Source of the DNA: Aspidapion aeneum
Taxonomy: Eukaryota > Arthropoda > Insecta > Coleoptera > Brentidae
Reading direction: 5' to 3'
Assembly: GCA_963576565.1 (NCBI GenBank)
Contig: OY755040.1
Span: 27,923,203-27,987,202, forward strand
DNA length: 64,000 nucleotides
Shown here piece after piece: positions 23,620 to 34,264 of the stretch. Below the pieces are notes generated by a model, which had not been told where the DNA came from, searched no databases, and saw nothing but the letters and a program-made list of their open reading frames with translations. Both the position numbers and the translations under genes were made by a program. Every line of letters starts with the position of its first letter. Within the stretch, counting starts at the first letter, position 1.

Positions 23620-24435
23620 CCACGTAAGTTGGCGGCATATGGGAAACTTTTTTATTATTAGCTTTACGAAAAAAAGTTATTCATCATAAAAAGTTTTGCA
23701 TGGTCCAAAACCTAAAATGCAACCATCAGATGTTAAATTTTTTTAGTCATATTACGAGGTTTGTCAAAAAATGTGATTTTTGCTCTAGAGTAAAGTACCT
23801 TTCTTTTTGACAATATCGAAAATTGTTATAAAGAAAAGATGTTTAGAATTAAAAATAGCTTTTAAATATTCAACATTGTTTATTTACATTAAAAAAATAT
23901 TTTTTTCTACATTTTCTCTGCGATTACGTTGGAAATTTAAGTTTGCACATTAATGCATATTAATCTAGGATGCACTGGCATTTTTTAAAACTGATAATTA
24001 AAGTAGGCTTTGCGAACTGTCTAAATATCGAAAATTCGAAGAAACGCCAACAATCGTATTTCAAAATTGTTTAATCAAATTTATAATTAATAAATGCAAT
24101 GCATTAATGTGCAAACCTAAATTTCTACCAAATCGCAGAGAAAATGTAGAAAAAAATATTTTTTTAATGTAAATAAACAATGTTGAATATTTGAAAGCTA
24201 TTTTTAATTCTAAACATCTTTTCTTTATAACAATTTTCGATATTATCAAAAAGAAAGCTACTTTACTCTAGAGCAAAATCAAATTTTTTGACAAACCTCG
24301 TAATATGACTGGAAAAATTTAACATCTGATGGTTGCATTTTAGGTTTTGGACCATGCAGAACTTTTTATGAAGGATAACTTTTTTCCGTAAAGCTAATAA
24401 TAAAAAAGTTTCCCATATGCCGCCAACTTACGTGG
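23620..24435. mobile_element. Fold-back element with about 338-bp arms
   Basis: The left arm (23620-23958) starts CCACGTAAGTTGGCGGCATA. The right arm (about 24098-24435) ends TATGCCGCCAACTTACGTGG. Most of the arms pair with a few substitutions, around a spacer of about 140 bp. A minus-strand frame of 62 codons inside the right arm is not a gene. Flanking GTATAT occurs on both sides, but the exact target duplication is unclear. Confidence 0.88.
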
Positions 24436-24469
24436 AGTATATCATTTTTACCAGAAATACCTAAAAAAA

Positions 24470-24950
24470 ATAAAACACGAAAGTATTTACTTACTTCTGT
24501 TAGAACCCTTAAGGAAACAAGGTTTTATATGGCCGCCTATTTAAATAGTATTTAATATACAGATATGGGTAACTATAAATACAAAAGAATAAAGTTTACC
24601 TTTAAGCCCTCTTATAAAACCTTGTTAAAATGCCTAAAAGTAATGACAAAAACCAAAAGTCTAAAGTTTATATTTACCACTCTTAAAAACCTTAAGGAAA
24701 CTAGGTTCTATATGGCCGCCTATCTAATCATATTTACTTTTAAACTACTGGTAACTATAAAAACAAAAGGACATAAGGTAACCTTTTAGCTCTATTATAA
24801 AACACTTTTGTGATGACCTAAAGTAATGAAAAAAACTAAATGACCAAAGTTTATATTTATTTCTTTTTAAAAACTTTTGGTAAAAGGGTTTTACAAGACC
24901 ATCTTTATAAATCAGAAATCAATAAAACCAAAAGAATCTAAAAGTAACAC
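24470..24950 (+). repeat. Tandem repeat, about 184-bp period, 2.5 units
   Basis: CTTAAGGAAAC with GGTTTTATATGGCCGCCTAT recurs at about 24510 and 24694, and a weaker third unit appears near 24878. Intervening blocks TATAAAAC, AAGTAATGA and AAAGTTTATATTTA keep the same spacing. The open frame at 24565-24789 reflects the repeat. Confidence 0.75.
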
Positions 24951-26330
24951 AAGGAATATCAGTTTTATTATACTCCCTTTATAAATCAGTTTTTGGTTGT
25001 ATAACAACTCTTTAGGTAATTAGCAATATAAATCACCGTTATATAGCCAAATTGATCCTAAAACCCATAACAACACCCTCTAAATAATCTAGGAAACAAA
25101 TTAATAGAACCTTGAATGGTAATAATGTTACTTGGGAGACGTCCAATTTATTCTTCTGCGAAAATTTTTGAAAAAATTTCTAACAGAGTGCACATGCGCG
25201 GACCTTTTTCAAGCGTCGGCTGACTAAATCAATAATAAAACTGGTAGCACAATGTTGTCATTTACGTTTAAACAAATTTTATATGTCACAGAAAAAAAAT
25301 CGCCGGTTACTTATTAGTTACCTACTATTACTATTTTCACCTCCGTGGCAGTCGTCCAAGCATCTTGTTTGTAGAACAAATATTTGTTAAAATTTAGTAT
25401 CATAAAATCTTTAGATATAAACAATTAATTAAATGTTGCATTATTTAGTGAATTGTGCACACTGTTAGGAATCACTTTCAGAAAATTTTGCAGAATTTGA
25501 GCGTGTCAGCACCATTAAGCTATTTATAAAAATTCACCCTGTTTCTCATCACTTAAAAAATAAAGGCACCTATCGCTGCACTGTAAACAAGAAAGTCACA
25601 TAATAACAAAAATGCAACTTTTGAAAAAAAGTCTCTTGTTTTATTCATTTTTTTTTGTCAACGGATGGACGCGCTGAAATTTACCTTAAGAAAACAAACT
25701 TCTGGCAACTAAAAGGCTTACAGTTATGAATAATCCAACGGCTTAGCTTGGAGCTTTCGAAACTGGTGTGAAGTTGGGCCTTATCTATAGGTGGGGATTA
25801 AGTTCTGGCTAACTTCAAGCCCGATTCTTAACGTTCGCTCTGAGGAGTTTTAAAAACAGTACGTTGTTTGCGTTTATTAGATATTTGAAGCTCGAAAGTT
25901 TTAAACTTTTACCGGAGCCATTTTAGCCTAAATGATACTTTTAAAAGGTTTTATCTAGAGAAGATGATACAGTGCTATAAACAAATAATAATAATTCACC
26001 ACTAATGCCACAAATTTTGCGCCATTTTTTCATGCTAACAAATGCAGAAAAACCGTTTTTGTTATACATAAGTCTAATGCGGTGTAGCTACAGCATCATA
26101 GTAAAATAAAACTAACTTAAATTTGGGAAATTCCAGAGTACAAAGCAGAAAAAAATTTAATAAAAAAAGTAATTTGTCTTAGATTTTGCAGTTTCGCACC
26201 CACGAATAAGTTTGTTAGGAGCGAGTCCCCTGATGTTTTTACATTTTTAGAATTTTTAGAAAAACATTATTTTACCTACTACACCATTGTCTTCCCAAAT
26301 CTATCAGCATTTAATTTCTTATCCCTAAAT
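24951..26330. other. No gene recognised
   Basis: AT-rich DNA with no convincing frame. Confidence 0.4.
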
Positions 26331-26334
26331 ACAG

Positions 26335-26985
26335 TTAGCTGACGACCAAGTAATTATAGCTAATGATAAAGAAGACACCGGATGTTAACGGAAGAATACC
26401 AAAAGTGTATTTGAAACGTTTTAAGTGAATCAGAACTAGAGAATGGACAACCAATATTTTCATAAAATAAGTATGGAGACTTGGTGACAGGAACAGACCG
26501 TAAAGAACTGGAAAAAAGAATAATAGCAAAAAAGGTTATCGGATGCCTTAGGGGTATTTTATGGAACAAACAGATTAAAAAAATGTAAAATTTAACATAT
26601 ATAAAACAATGGTGAAAAGTACGCTGTTGTATGAAATAGAGATTTGTCGCGTAAACAAATACAACATAAAAATGGAAAGGGCCGAAATGAGGGCAATAAA
26701 GGAAAAATAGAAAGCATAACGGATGACATTACTAAAAGACAACTGATATGCTACAGCCATGTACAACGAATGAACGACGAAAGATTACCAAAGCAGGTCC
26801 TAGAATGGCAAACAATAGGGCGCAGAAAAGGAGGGCGCCCTAAACTGGAATGGCAACAGCCAGCCAGCCTTAGATCAGTAAGTCAAAAAAAATCTGACAA
26901 AAGATGATTGTCTGGATTGAAGGTGGTGTGGAATAGGCGTTGGAACACGTAGAAAAACGTTCAAAACCGATGAGAAATATAATTA
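26335..26985 (+). pseudogene. RTE-like LINE, 5-prime-truncated 3-prime fragment
   Basis: This is the same family as the LINE at 47580-50400, in the opposite orientation. Recognisable pieces in shifting frames are GTDRKELEKRIIAKKVIGC, KSTLLYEIEICRVNKY, TDDITKRQLICYSHVQRMND and RLPKQVLEWQ...GRRKGGRPKLEWQQ. These are the thumb and C-terminal tail of an APE-type non-LTR retrotransposon. Stops and frameshifts make it dead. The 3-prime end shares GAATAGGCGTTGGA and CGTAGAAAAA with the other copy. The start is typical of 5-prime truncation by incomplete reverse transcription. Confidence 0.88.
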
Positions 26986-27345
26986 ATCTAACATTTTAAG
27001 AACCCTTTAACCATTTTTTAAATTAATTAGAAGCTAGATTTCTGTAAAACCTATTAAAATCGGTTAAATCCTTCTCGAAATAATGATTTTTGTTTTAACC
27101 GTTGTTTTACACACTATACGATTGTTTTCCAATCGTAAAATCTGTAAAACACCGACTAAAATAAAAAATATTATTTTATGAACTACCTAGTAAATTAATT
27201 TTAAGGATGCATACACTGTTTAACATGGTGAAGACAAATCTGCTTTTTGAAGGGTCCAGTTTAATATTGTCCATCATCTTGGATTTTAAGACGGCACGGC
27301 GAACAAAAAAATATTTGTGCTTAAAAGTCTGATAAAGTACATGCA
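26986..27345. other. Spacer between LINE fragment and ribozyme array
   Basis: It contains one instance of the recurring ATTAAAATCGGTTAAATCC motif at about 27056-27075. No coding content was recognised. Confidence 0.4.
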
Positions 27346-27356
27346 ACATGCAGTTT
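27346..27356. repeat. Direct repeat ACATGCAGTTT, left copy
   Basis: An exact 11-bp copy recurs at 28643-28653, immediately after the tandem array. This is a probable target-site duplication of the whole array. Confidence 0.75.
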
Positions 27357-27384
27357 GTTAAAACTATACGGAGCAATCGCCTGC

Positions 27385-27428
27385 ATTTACCTGAGGATGG
27401 TCCAAGAAGGCTGAAACCGGTAATGACA
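27385..27428 (+). ncRNA. Hammerhead ribozyme motif, unit 1
   Basis: CTGAGGA (CUGANGA box, 27391-27397) is followed by one U, then stem II GGTCC-AAGAA-GGCT (G-U, G-C, U-G, C-G) and GAAA at 27413-27416. The self-complementary CCGG stem III (27417-27420) and UA follow, predicting cleavage after A27422. Core bases are intact, but the stem I strands (ATTTAC against ATGACAT) pair poorly, so this copy may be weak. Confidence 0.7.
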
Positions 27429-27650
27429 TGGATCACTGTTCCTGCAACTTGTCAGGACGTGTTCCAAACAAGGATGATTTATTTCCTTGTAATCGACTTC
27501 GGAGAAAGTGAAAACCACATACTATTAACAAGTTCTAACGAAAGCGTCTAACCGTCAGTACAATTCAATGCCGGTAGGGGTATTTTCCCTTGGAGTAGTT
27601 GTTTCTGTTGGTTTTACACAGCACATGCTCTACACGGAGTTATCGCCTAC

Positions 27651-27694
27651 ATTTACCTGAGGATGGCCCAAGAACGCCGAGACCGGTCGTGGTT
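27651..27694 (+). ncRNA. Hammerhead ribozyme motif, unit 2
   Basis: CTGAGGA at 27657-27663, stem II GGC...GCC, then GAGA where GAAA is expected (27679-27682), CCGG, and UC with predicted cleavage after C27688. Stem I is ATTTAC against GTGGTT with wobbles. The A14-to-G change in the catalytic core probably reduces or abolishes activity. Confidence 0.6.
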
Positions 27695-27922
27695 TGGCAC
27701 GGATCACTGTTCTTGCAGCTAATCAGGACGTGTTCCAAACAAGGATGATTTATATCCCTATAATCGACATTGGAGAACGTAAAAACTACATAGTTTTAAC
27801 AAATTTTAAATGATAGCATCTCACAATCAGTATAATTTAATGCCGGTAGGGGTACTTTCACTTGGAGTAGTTGTTCCTGTTAGTTTAACACAGCTTGTGC
27901 TTTACACGGAGCTATCGCCTGC

Positions 27923-27966
27923 ATTCACCTGAAGATGGCCCAAGAAGGCTGAGACCGGTCGTGGAT
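27923..27966 (+). ncRNA. Hammerhead ribozyme motif, unit 3
   Basis: This copy has the best stem structure. Stem I is ATTCAC (27923-27928) against GTGGAT (27961-27966) with six pairs. The box is CTGAAGA, stem II is GGCC-CAAGAA-GGCT with four pairs, stem III is CCGG and the cleavage triplet ends UC at 27960. GAGA again replaces GAAA, as in unit 2. Confidence 0.65.
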
Positions 27967-28417
27967 TGGCATGGATTACTGTTTCTGCAGCTAATCAGGA
28001 CGTGTTCCAAAAAAGGATGATTTATATCTCTATAATCCACATTGGAGAAAGTAAAAACCACATAGTTTTAACAAATTTCAATCGATAGCATCTCACCATC
28101 AGTATAATTCAATGCGGGTAGGGGTATTTTCACTTGGAGTAGTTGTTTCTGTTAGTTTAACATAGCTTATGCTTTACACGTAGAAGGCCGAGAGAGGTGG
28201 ATCACTGTTCCTGCAGCTTGTCAGGACGTGTTCCAAACTAGAATGATTTATATCAATGTAATCGACGTTGAAGAAAGTGAAAACCACATAGCTTTAGCAA
28301 ATTTCAAACGAAAGCATCTAACCATCAGTATGATTCAATGCCAGGGGTATTTTCACTTGGAGTAGTTGTTTTTGTTAGTTTCACACAGCTTATGCTTTAC
28401 ACGGAACCGTCGCCTGC

Positions 28418-28461
28418 ATTCACCTCAGGATAGCCCAAGAAGGCGAACACCGGTCGTGGAT
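28418..28461 (+). ncRNA. Degenerate hammerhead motif, unit 5
   Basis: Stem I strands ATTCAC and GTGGAT are kept, but the box reads CTCAGGA and the GAAA position reads GAACA before CCGGTC. It is probably inactive. Confidence 0.5.
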
Positions 28462-28642
28462 TGGCATGGATCACTGTTCCTGCAACCACGGATGATTTGT
28501 ATCCTTGTAACCGACGTTGAAGAAAGTAAAAACCAAATGGTTTTAAAAAGTTCCCAACCCCAACTAAAGAATTTAACTATCAGTATTATTTAATGCCGGT
28601 AAAAGTATTTTCCCTCGGAGTAGTTGTTTCTGTTGGTTGCAC

Positions 28643-28653
28643 ACATGCAGTTT
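28643..28653. repeat. Direct repeat ACATGCAGTTT, right copy
   Basis: This is the partner of 27346-27356, flanking the ribozyme array. Confidence 0.75.
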
Positions 28654-30264
28654 ATTTCATTAGAATCGGTGGTATATTTGGAAAGTTATGCCAAAAAACA
28701 TATTGCTTTTTTACCTACCCAGCATAATACTCTCATGGATTAGCTATTAATACATAATACGCATTTAACTTTTAAGGCCCAGATCGGCCACTGACAAGGA
28801 ATTGCTTATCTCCAGTGTAAATAATTGCCATGATGTATCAGAGACCTCGTGTCATCGTAGAGGCCCATTGATTCAGTTGGGTAGATCTTATACTTTGCTG
28901 ACATCATCACAAGCGGGGCTAATTTTTTTTATGGTCATCACCACAGAATAGCTTGAAATTTTTTTATGTTTATTCACAAATCAAAATATTTTACTTTCTT
29001 TTTAGTACAATTTGTTTTGAAACTATTAAGGTTGCTGTGTATGGATTTTCTGTTAGCCTTATTGCAAACACTCTAGAAAGAGTCTTGCACAAACCACCAA
29101 ACAAATATCATAATAAAATAATGTGGCAACGTCAATCTTGCAGCTAAAACATGGCGAGGCGGAAAATATGAAATGAACGTAAGCAACTATAAATCTTAAA
29201 CATTTTAAGCTTTTAATCATCCTTCATCCTCACAAAAGTTTTGTGAAATCGAAATGGTCAATGGTGTCGAAGATAATTTTCTGAGAATTTTATTGCTGTA
29301 CCATTTTGAAAATATCGCAAAAAAACCTACATCTTCCCAAATGTAAATGCAGAAATGTTCACCAGGATATAAGCTGATTTTTTCAGAGTCGAGGTCTGTA
29401 TTATTTTGTTGGCATTAATCTATCCTATCTATCTATAAGTGCTGGCTTATTTCAGTTCATTAATAAAGCAAAAATTACTATCTAAATCAAAGATTTTTTA
29501 TTTAACACTACATCTTCTTTAAGTAAGTATCAACGAAATGTGGCATCTTAAACTACATCTAAATAAAATCTATGTATCTCCTAGGCTATTAAAGCTCCCG
29601 TTTCTTTCTCCGAGAGGACAATAAATTTCAAACCCTTCCAATTTTAGATTTAACTGCACTCTATATCTCAAAGCGAGTTTTTGGCCACAGGACAACTTTT
29701 GTCGGAGAAACCGAATTGTCTTTTTTGGCTATGTGGACTATTTGAAGTTGCCAAGTAGTTCGCTACCGACTAAAGGTCCAAATAATTTCGCTTTAGAATT
29801 TTAACGAAATTGTTATGGAAATTTAAGACACCTTCTAGCTTTGACATCGTTTCAAAAAAGTTAGATTATTTGTTACCCAGTAGTTTGTTTAAAATAAGAA
29901 ACGACCTGAGAAAATTATTTATTTGCACTGGCAATTAGCAACTTTACAATATCTAAATCAATGAGGTTAATTTGAAAGCCAAAAGTACAAGTGTTATTAA
30001 TTTCAAAGCAAAATTATACAATAGTAGAATTTTTGTGTATATGCAACAGCGTAAAAATTTCAGCAAAGTAATAAACAATGAGGCGTAAATATCTAGAAAA
30101 TAAGGTCAGTGAATACAATAAACAAATATGCCAGAAAATAATGTTTATGCATATCCATAAAAATTCAAAAATACAAAACAATAATATGTTAATGTTATTT
30201 ATCGAAAACCGATATAAAGAACCATATTTTGAGGTTATATTGACGTAACGTGTAAACAAAATCA
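28654..30264. other. No gene recognised
   Basis: AT-rich DNA with one ATTAGAATCGGT motif at about 28661. The frames at 28953-29147 and 30014-30265 are low-complexity and lack motifs. Confidence 0.4.
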
Positions 30265-30267
30265 TAC

Positions 30268-30330
30268 CCTGACTTGTGCCGTCAGCAAGGTGGTAGATCG
30301 TGGCCAGTCAAGTTTGATAGCCTTGCGTGA
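30268..30330 (+). repeat. Fragment of the TTAAA-flanked MITE family (right end)
   Basis: AGCAAGGTGGTAGATCGTGG and GTTTGATAGCCTTG match the right end of the element at 51332-51915 (CAAAGTGGAGGATCGTGG and TTTTGATAGCCCTGG) in the same orientation. Confidence 0.6.
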
Positions 30331-30343
30331 AGCTGAGGTATGC

Positions 30344-30746
30344 TGGAGACCCTGTATGTATGACATATTTTAACGACAAAGAGACGCGACATACTCTTCA
30401 AAGTCAAATTTATTTAAGTAAAATCAAAGGATGAAAATATCGGTCCTCTATATTCTAGCGATGTTTAGAGAGAGGTGCACCTTCTGTCATTGTTAATGCA
30501 TAAGCGTTGGAAAATAAAAATAAACGCTTTATAACAAAACTTATACAGGGGGTGACCGACAAATATGTTTGTTTACATGTTGCATGATGATTGATGTCAC
30601 TTACCGTTGACCATTTAAATTATTTTAGTGAAACGGCAATGAATTTGGCAAGAAAATAACATAACCAAAAAATGTTAATTTCAGTGACTTTGATGGGGTT
30701 GTCGCGTCTCTCTTTAGTAAAATATGTCATACCTACAGGGTCTCTA
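30344..30746. mobile_element. hAT-like MITE, 403 bp
   Basis: The terminal inverted repeat is about 45 bp: TGGAGACCCTGTATGTATGA at the left against TCATACCTACAGGGTCTCTA at the right, continuing through GACATATTTTA and the GAGACGCGAC/GTCGCGTCTC block. AGGTATGC flanks it on both sides (30336-30343 and 30747-30754), an 8-bp target duplication. There is no coding content. The interior matches 3300-3524. Confidence 0.85.
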
Positions 30747-30754
30747 AGGTATGC

Positions 30755-32979
30755 TAACCGCAATGTCGCTATACTTATACTCTACAAAGATTAGCTTCAG
30801 AATTTTACATGCCACAGAACCCAATTGGTCAACTTCATGAAATGTCACAGCAAATAGACTTGATATCTGCGTAATCGCATTAACGTATTGGTCTTGCTTT
30901 ACCTACTATCCATTATTAAACATTTTTGACATGTAAAAAAGGAAGGAAATATTTTTCGGATAATTTAATGACAGCCTTAAGTACCCTATCCATTTGCAAG
31001 CAGATCTCGAATCAGCTTAAGGTATCAAAAGATACACCTTTAAATCCTTTTAAAAATCCTTTTCTAGTGCCATCTGAGCTTCCACCACAATAAAGGCACA
31101 AAGGTGATTTTAACGGAAAAGAACTTGTAACAAACATCTGTGAGTTTATTTAGTGAAACTAAAAGTAGTATAAAAACAAAACAGTATCTATCAGTATCAG
31201 GGATAGAGCAGCGAGAGATTGGATTTTACAACCAACCAAAATGGAAAGAGTGGATATACTATGCGTTTGACATTACCATTGACAACGTGGTTAAAATAGT
31301 TGGGCACTGCTAGGTTGCCTAAACAAACCTACTATACTTTGATTTAATGTTTGAGATCACGGTTGAAGTCAAAATAGCGGAGACTGTCAGTTGTTGTTAT
31401 TTTTGTTGTGTTGTTGAAAAAGCAAGACATTCTCGGATTTTTCCTGCTCTTATGGAAAAAGTAATGTTTTCAGACCCTGAGCAGTTTTTAATAGATAGAT
31501 TTCATCTCAAATTTAAGTTAGCAAAATTGGCAAAAACACAAAAAACAAAAACATCTGTTGACAAGCACTTCACATTTCTACACCAGCGAACGAAATATCA
31601 ATAGTCAGAAAGGACTAGACGGCGGTCATTTTGGATTTGCAGCTTTTATTTTTGTCAAATCCAATCCGTCAATGTTCTATAAACCGTAAAGTCAACCTGA
31701 TGACGAAAGTACAGTTGGCCAGTAAACTTCACATGACTGTTCAGATTCTCTAGAAGATCTGTATTGCGGTCCTTAAATTTCCGCGAAATTTTATTCCTTT
31801 CCCTCAAATACACGCCTTCTCAAACTTTTGGCAATAATAACTAATTTTAAATGGAATTGTTCGTTTCCATTTCTCTAACTAAGAACTAGTAAATGAAATT
31901 TAACTGAAAATATTTTCATCTTCGTCTAAGCCGGGAGAAAATAGCTGCGTGAACCAATTGCGTGTGTTCGTGGAAGAAGAGTAAAAATTCTCCAAATTAT
32001 AAGAACGGCAACACTTGTGTGTAAAAAATCATTTCCTCAAAAACCCTGAGATAGTAGATTTTTGTTAAATTTATTTTTATGATATATATGGGTGGAGAAG
32101 ATTTTTTTTATTCATTTTGCATTAAATGTCTTTGTTTTTTAGATACCGGGTGTCAAACTTAACAATTTGTTTTCGATTTCTTTGTTACAACTTTCTTAAT
32201 AATTAAAACAGACAATCAAAATATTGTGGAATTATGCATTACGTTTAAGGCCAAAATTAAAATTTTAAATCACTTTAAAAAATTATAAAATTTGAAATTC
32301 TTACCAAAAGACAGACTTTCTATTAAAAAATAAAAAAAATGTTATAAAAAATAGTGCCTTAATTACTATATTTTATCTAATTTTTCTTTTGCAAATTTAA
32401 TAGCTTATAAAAGTTTAAATCCAAAATTTTTTTTTAAAAAACATTTTATAGCTATTTCACAGGTTACTTGAACACAATATCTCCTTAACATATATATTTT
32501 TGGAAAGAAGCAAATAAAACTTTTTGGATCATACTGAATCACCTAAATATTTGACGTTTTTAGATTTGGAATTTTTCAAATTAATAGTTTTCCCACACTT
32601 GAAAAATGCTATAACGTCGAGATAAAAAATTTTGACCAAAAAATTTTTCATCCACCCTGTCCAAAAACTCAATTTAAAATTTATTATAATGAAATTTTTT
32701 TATATTTTTTTTAGAAAACTATTATTCAAATCTAGCTATTTAATAGAATTGACTAAATTATGGTGGCAACGTTTTATCTATGCATTTTATTATGCAAAAA
32801 GTGGCAGATTCAGGGGGGCACATAGCAAGTGCATGAACCGCGTTGTCTTATGTAAATCTTAATTTATTTTAATACTTATATATTCTAGCCAAATTTGCAG
32901 TTTTCTCCAAAAATTAATTCAAAGAAATAGTTATCAAAAAAGTTTGAAATTGAATCAAAAAGATGGTCTGCCAAACCTT
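30755..32979. other. No confident gene; one unrecognised 85-codon frame
   Basis: A frame at 31347-31604 (plus) reads MFEITVEVKIAETVSCCYFC... with a Lys-rich C-terminal half. It has better composition than its neighbours but matches no family I know and has no visible promoter or splice support. The rest is AT-rich without features. Confidence 0.3.
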
Positions 32980-32985
32980 ATTTTT

Positions 32986-33280
32986 ATCTTCCTAGCCCGC
33001 GCAGCAATGGCTAGAAAAAATATTGTTTCTGACGAAAAAACTTTTTTGAGATATCACCGAAAACGTGTTATTTTGACTTATTTTAGCAACATCGTCTTGA
33101 CGTCAATCTGTGTGTGTGTGTGTGTGTGTGTGTATGTCTGTCCGTAACACGATAGATCCTCAACGTAGAAGCTTGCGTTTATGAGATATTTACAAAAAAC
33201 TGTTTTCAAGGCTGATATAACGTGGAGTTCACTTGTGGTGTGCTAATGGGCTAGAAAGGTATCAGATCCGTCATTTTAGA
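32986..33280 (+). repeat. Repeat family B, copy 2
   Basis: It runs from CCTAGCCCGCGCAGCAATGG to GGTATCAGATCCGTCA. A GT run at 33110-33134 occupies the same place as in copy 1. It lacks the central segment that copy 1 keeps after its family A insertion. Confidence 0.75.
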
Positions 33281-33355
33281 AAATTTCGGCTTCTACAGGA
33301 AGGGCAACGGGGCAGTGCTCTCCCAAAACTAGACAACAACCAGTATTTTTAATTG

Positions 33356-34264
33356 ATTTATTTAAAAAAAGTTAAATCTTTCCTTACGACATGTCTAGTT
33401 TTTTTTTTTTTAGTTTGTGGTTAACTGGGTAAACTTTTTTAGCGTAATTAATTACAAGCCGGCAGCACCGCGCGGGACAATATTTCAATTTCACCCATTT
33501 TTCAGCGGTGTATGTGTGGTTGTTCTCACGCGGAGGCGGTAGGAATGTTTTAGTTAACGTCAGCCATATTCATCGTGCCAAACCGTTCGTTACCATTCCT
33601 AAGTGTTGCCGGTTCTATCCTTAGTGAAGACGTATGAGTTTTGATTTGGGGTACGTCAGGGTCAGTAGTTAAAAGCCTTACCGGTCGCGTGTCCATTGTG
33701 TTTTGTTTTTGTTTGTTTTTAAAATGGAAATAAATACCGTCGATTATATAATTAACTGTGCAAATTTAAATACGTTGACATATGAACTTCGATTACAAAT
33801 AAAATCTTTAGGGCCACATAGACCGTACCGAAAAATCCTAAAAATTAACCAAAATTTTAGTGCAAGTAATAAAAAATTATACGATGCTGAAAACTGGTTG
33901 TGCGGTTGTAAAAAATAAAATGCTTTTTTTTGCTTTATTTGTCTTATTATGAATAATCCACGAAGTGATCCTGCGTGGGTGGCAAAGGAAATGTGTTATA
34001 TTAAGCACATTAGTAAAAAGTTAAAGACACAAAGTAAGTGCTACTTATTTAAATAACCACATAGAATTTTCTATGCTAGGCAAGACTGATTTAGGTGCCA
34101 ATTGAACAGTGCCTATAAACAAAACATTAACGAACATAATGAAAATGTGGCAAAAAATAAACATATACTTAGTAGGTTAAGAGTCTGTTTAAAATTCTGT
34201 AGATTTTTGAGTTTGCCCTACATCCGAGCACTTTGCGCATGTAAAAAAAGGGCGAATAGACTTT
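33356..34264 (+). pseudogene. hAT transposase N-terminus with TTF-type zinc finger, left copy
   Basis: From 33724 the frame reads MEINTVDYIINCANLNTLTY, then ELRLQIKSLGPHRP, then after a gap NWLCGC at about 33892. In another frame it continues AFFCFICLLMNNP, AWVAKEMCYIKHISKKLKT and, near 34128-34255, EHNENVAKNKHILSRLRVCL followed by KFCRF. The order (short leader, LGPHRPD block, WLCGC...FCFICL cysteine cluster, HNE.V.KN..ILSRL block) is that of hAT transposases of the ZMYM1/TTF zinc-finger group. Frameshifts and stops make it non-functional and the catalytic RNase-H-like core is absent. An inverted second copy lies at 34891-35589. Confidence 0.78.

Larger units (their letters stand above)
22430..25562. 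repeat. Region bounded by a 48-bp inverted repeat
   Basis: TTTTTAAGTGATGAGTAACAG and the flanking CTGAATTTTCGTGAATAGCTT at 22440-22490 recur inverted at about 25512-25562 (AAGCTATTTATAAAAATTCA, CTCATCACTTAAAAAATA). The interval contains the fold-back element and the 184-bp tandem repeat. It may be one composite element or two fragments of a family facing each other. Confidence 0.35.
27357..28642 (+). mobile_element. Retrozyme-like tandem array with hammerhead motifs, about 4.8 units
   Basis: Five units follow head to tail with spacings of about 266, 272, 272 and 223 bp. Landmarks in each unit are GGAGCTATCGCCTGCATT, the hammerhead core, GATCACTGTTCCTGCA, TCAGGACGTGTTCCAAAC, GTAATCGAC, AATGCCGGTAGGGGTATTTT, GGAGTAGTTGTTTCTGTT and CTTATGCTTTACACGG. 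Unit 4 has lost about 49 bp covering the ribozyme core. The outermost units are partial. Exact 11-bp ACATGCAGTTT copies flank the array. Sequence shows the repeat, the motifs and the flanks. That hammerhead tandem repeats in animals move as retrozymes through circular RNA is known. That this array arrived as a multimer is inference. Short open frames here are incidental. Confidence 0.85.

Noticed and set aside
27346..28642. CRISPR-like reading of the regularly spaced repeat
   Set aside because: The units are 220-270 bp and conserved throughout, without short identical repeats separated by unique spacers, and the genome is eukaryotic.
31347..31604. 85-codon frame as a host gene
   Set aside because: I recognise no family and see no splice or promoter support. 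It is kept only as a remark in the stretch entry.
31699..31716. CTGATGACGAAAG, an apparent hammerhead core
   Set aside because: CUGAUGA and GAAA are separated by a single base, so there is no stem II. No stem I or repeat context exists.
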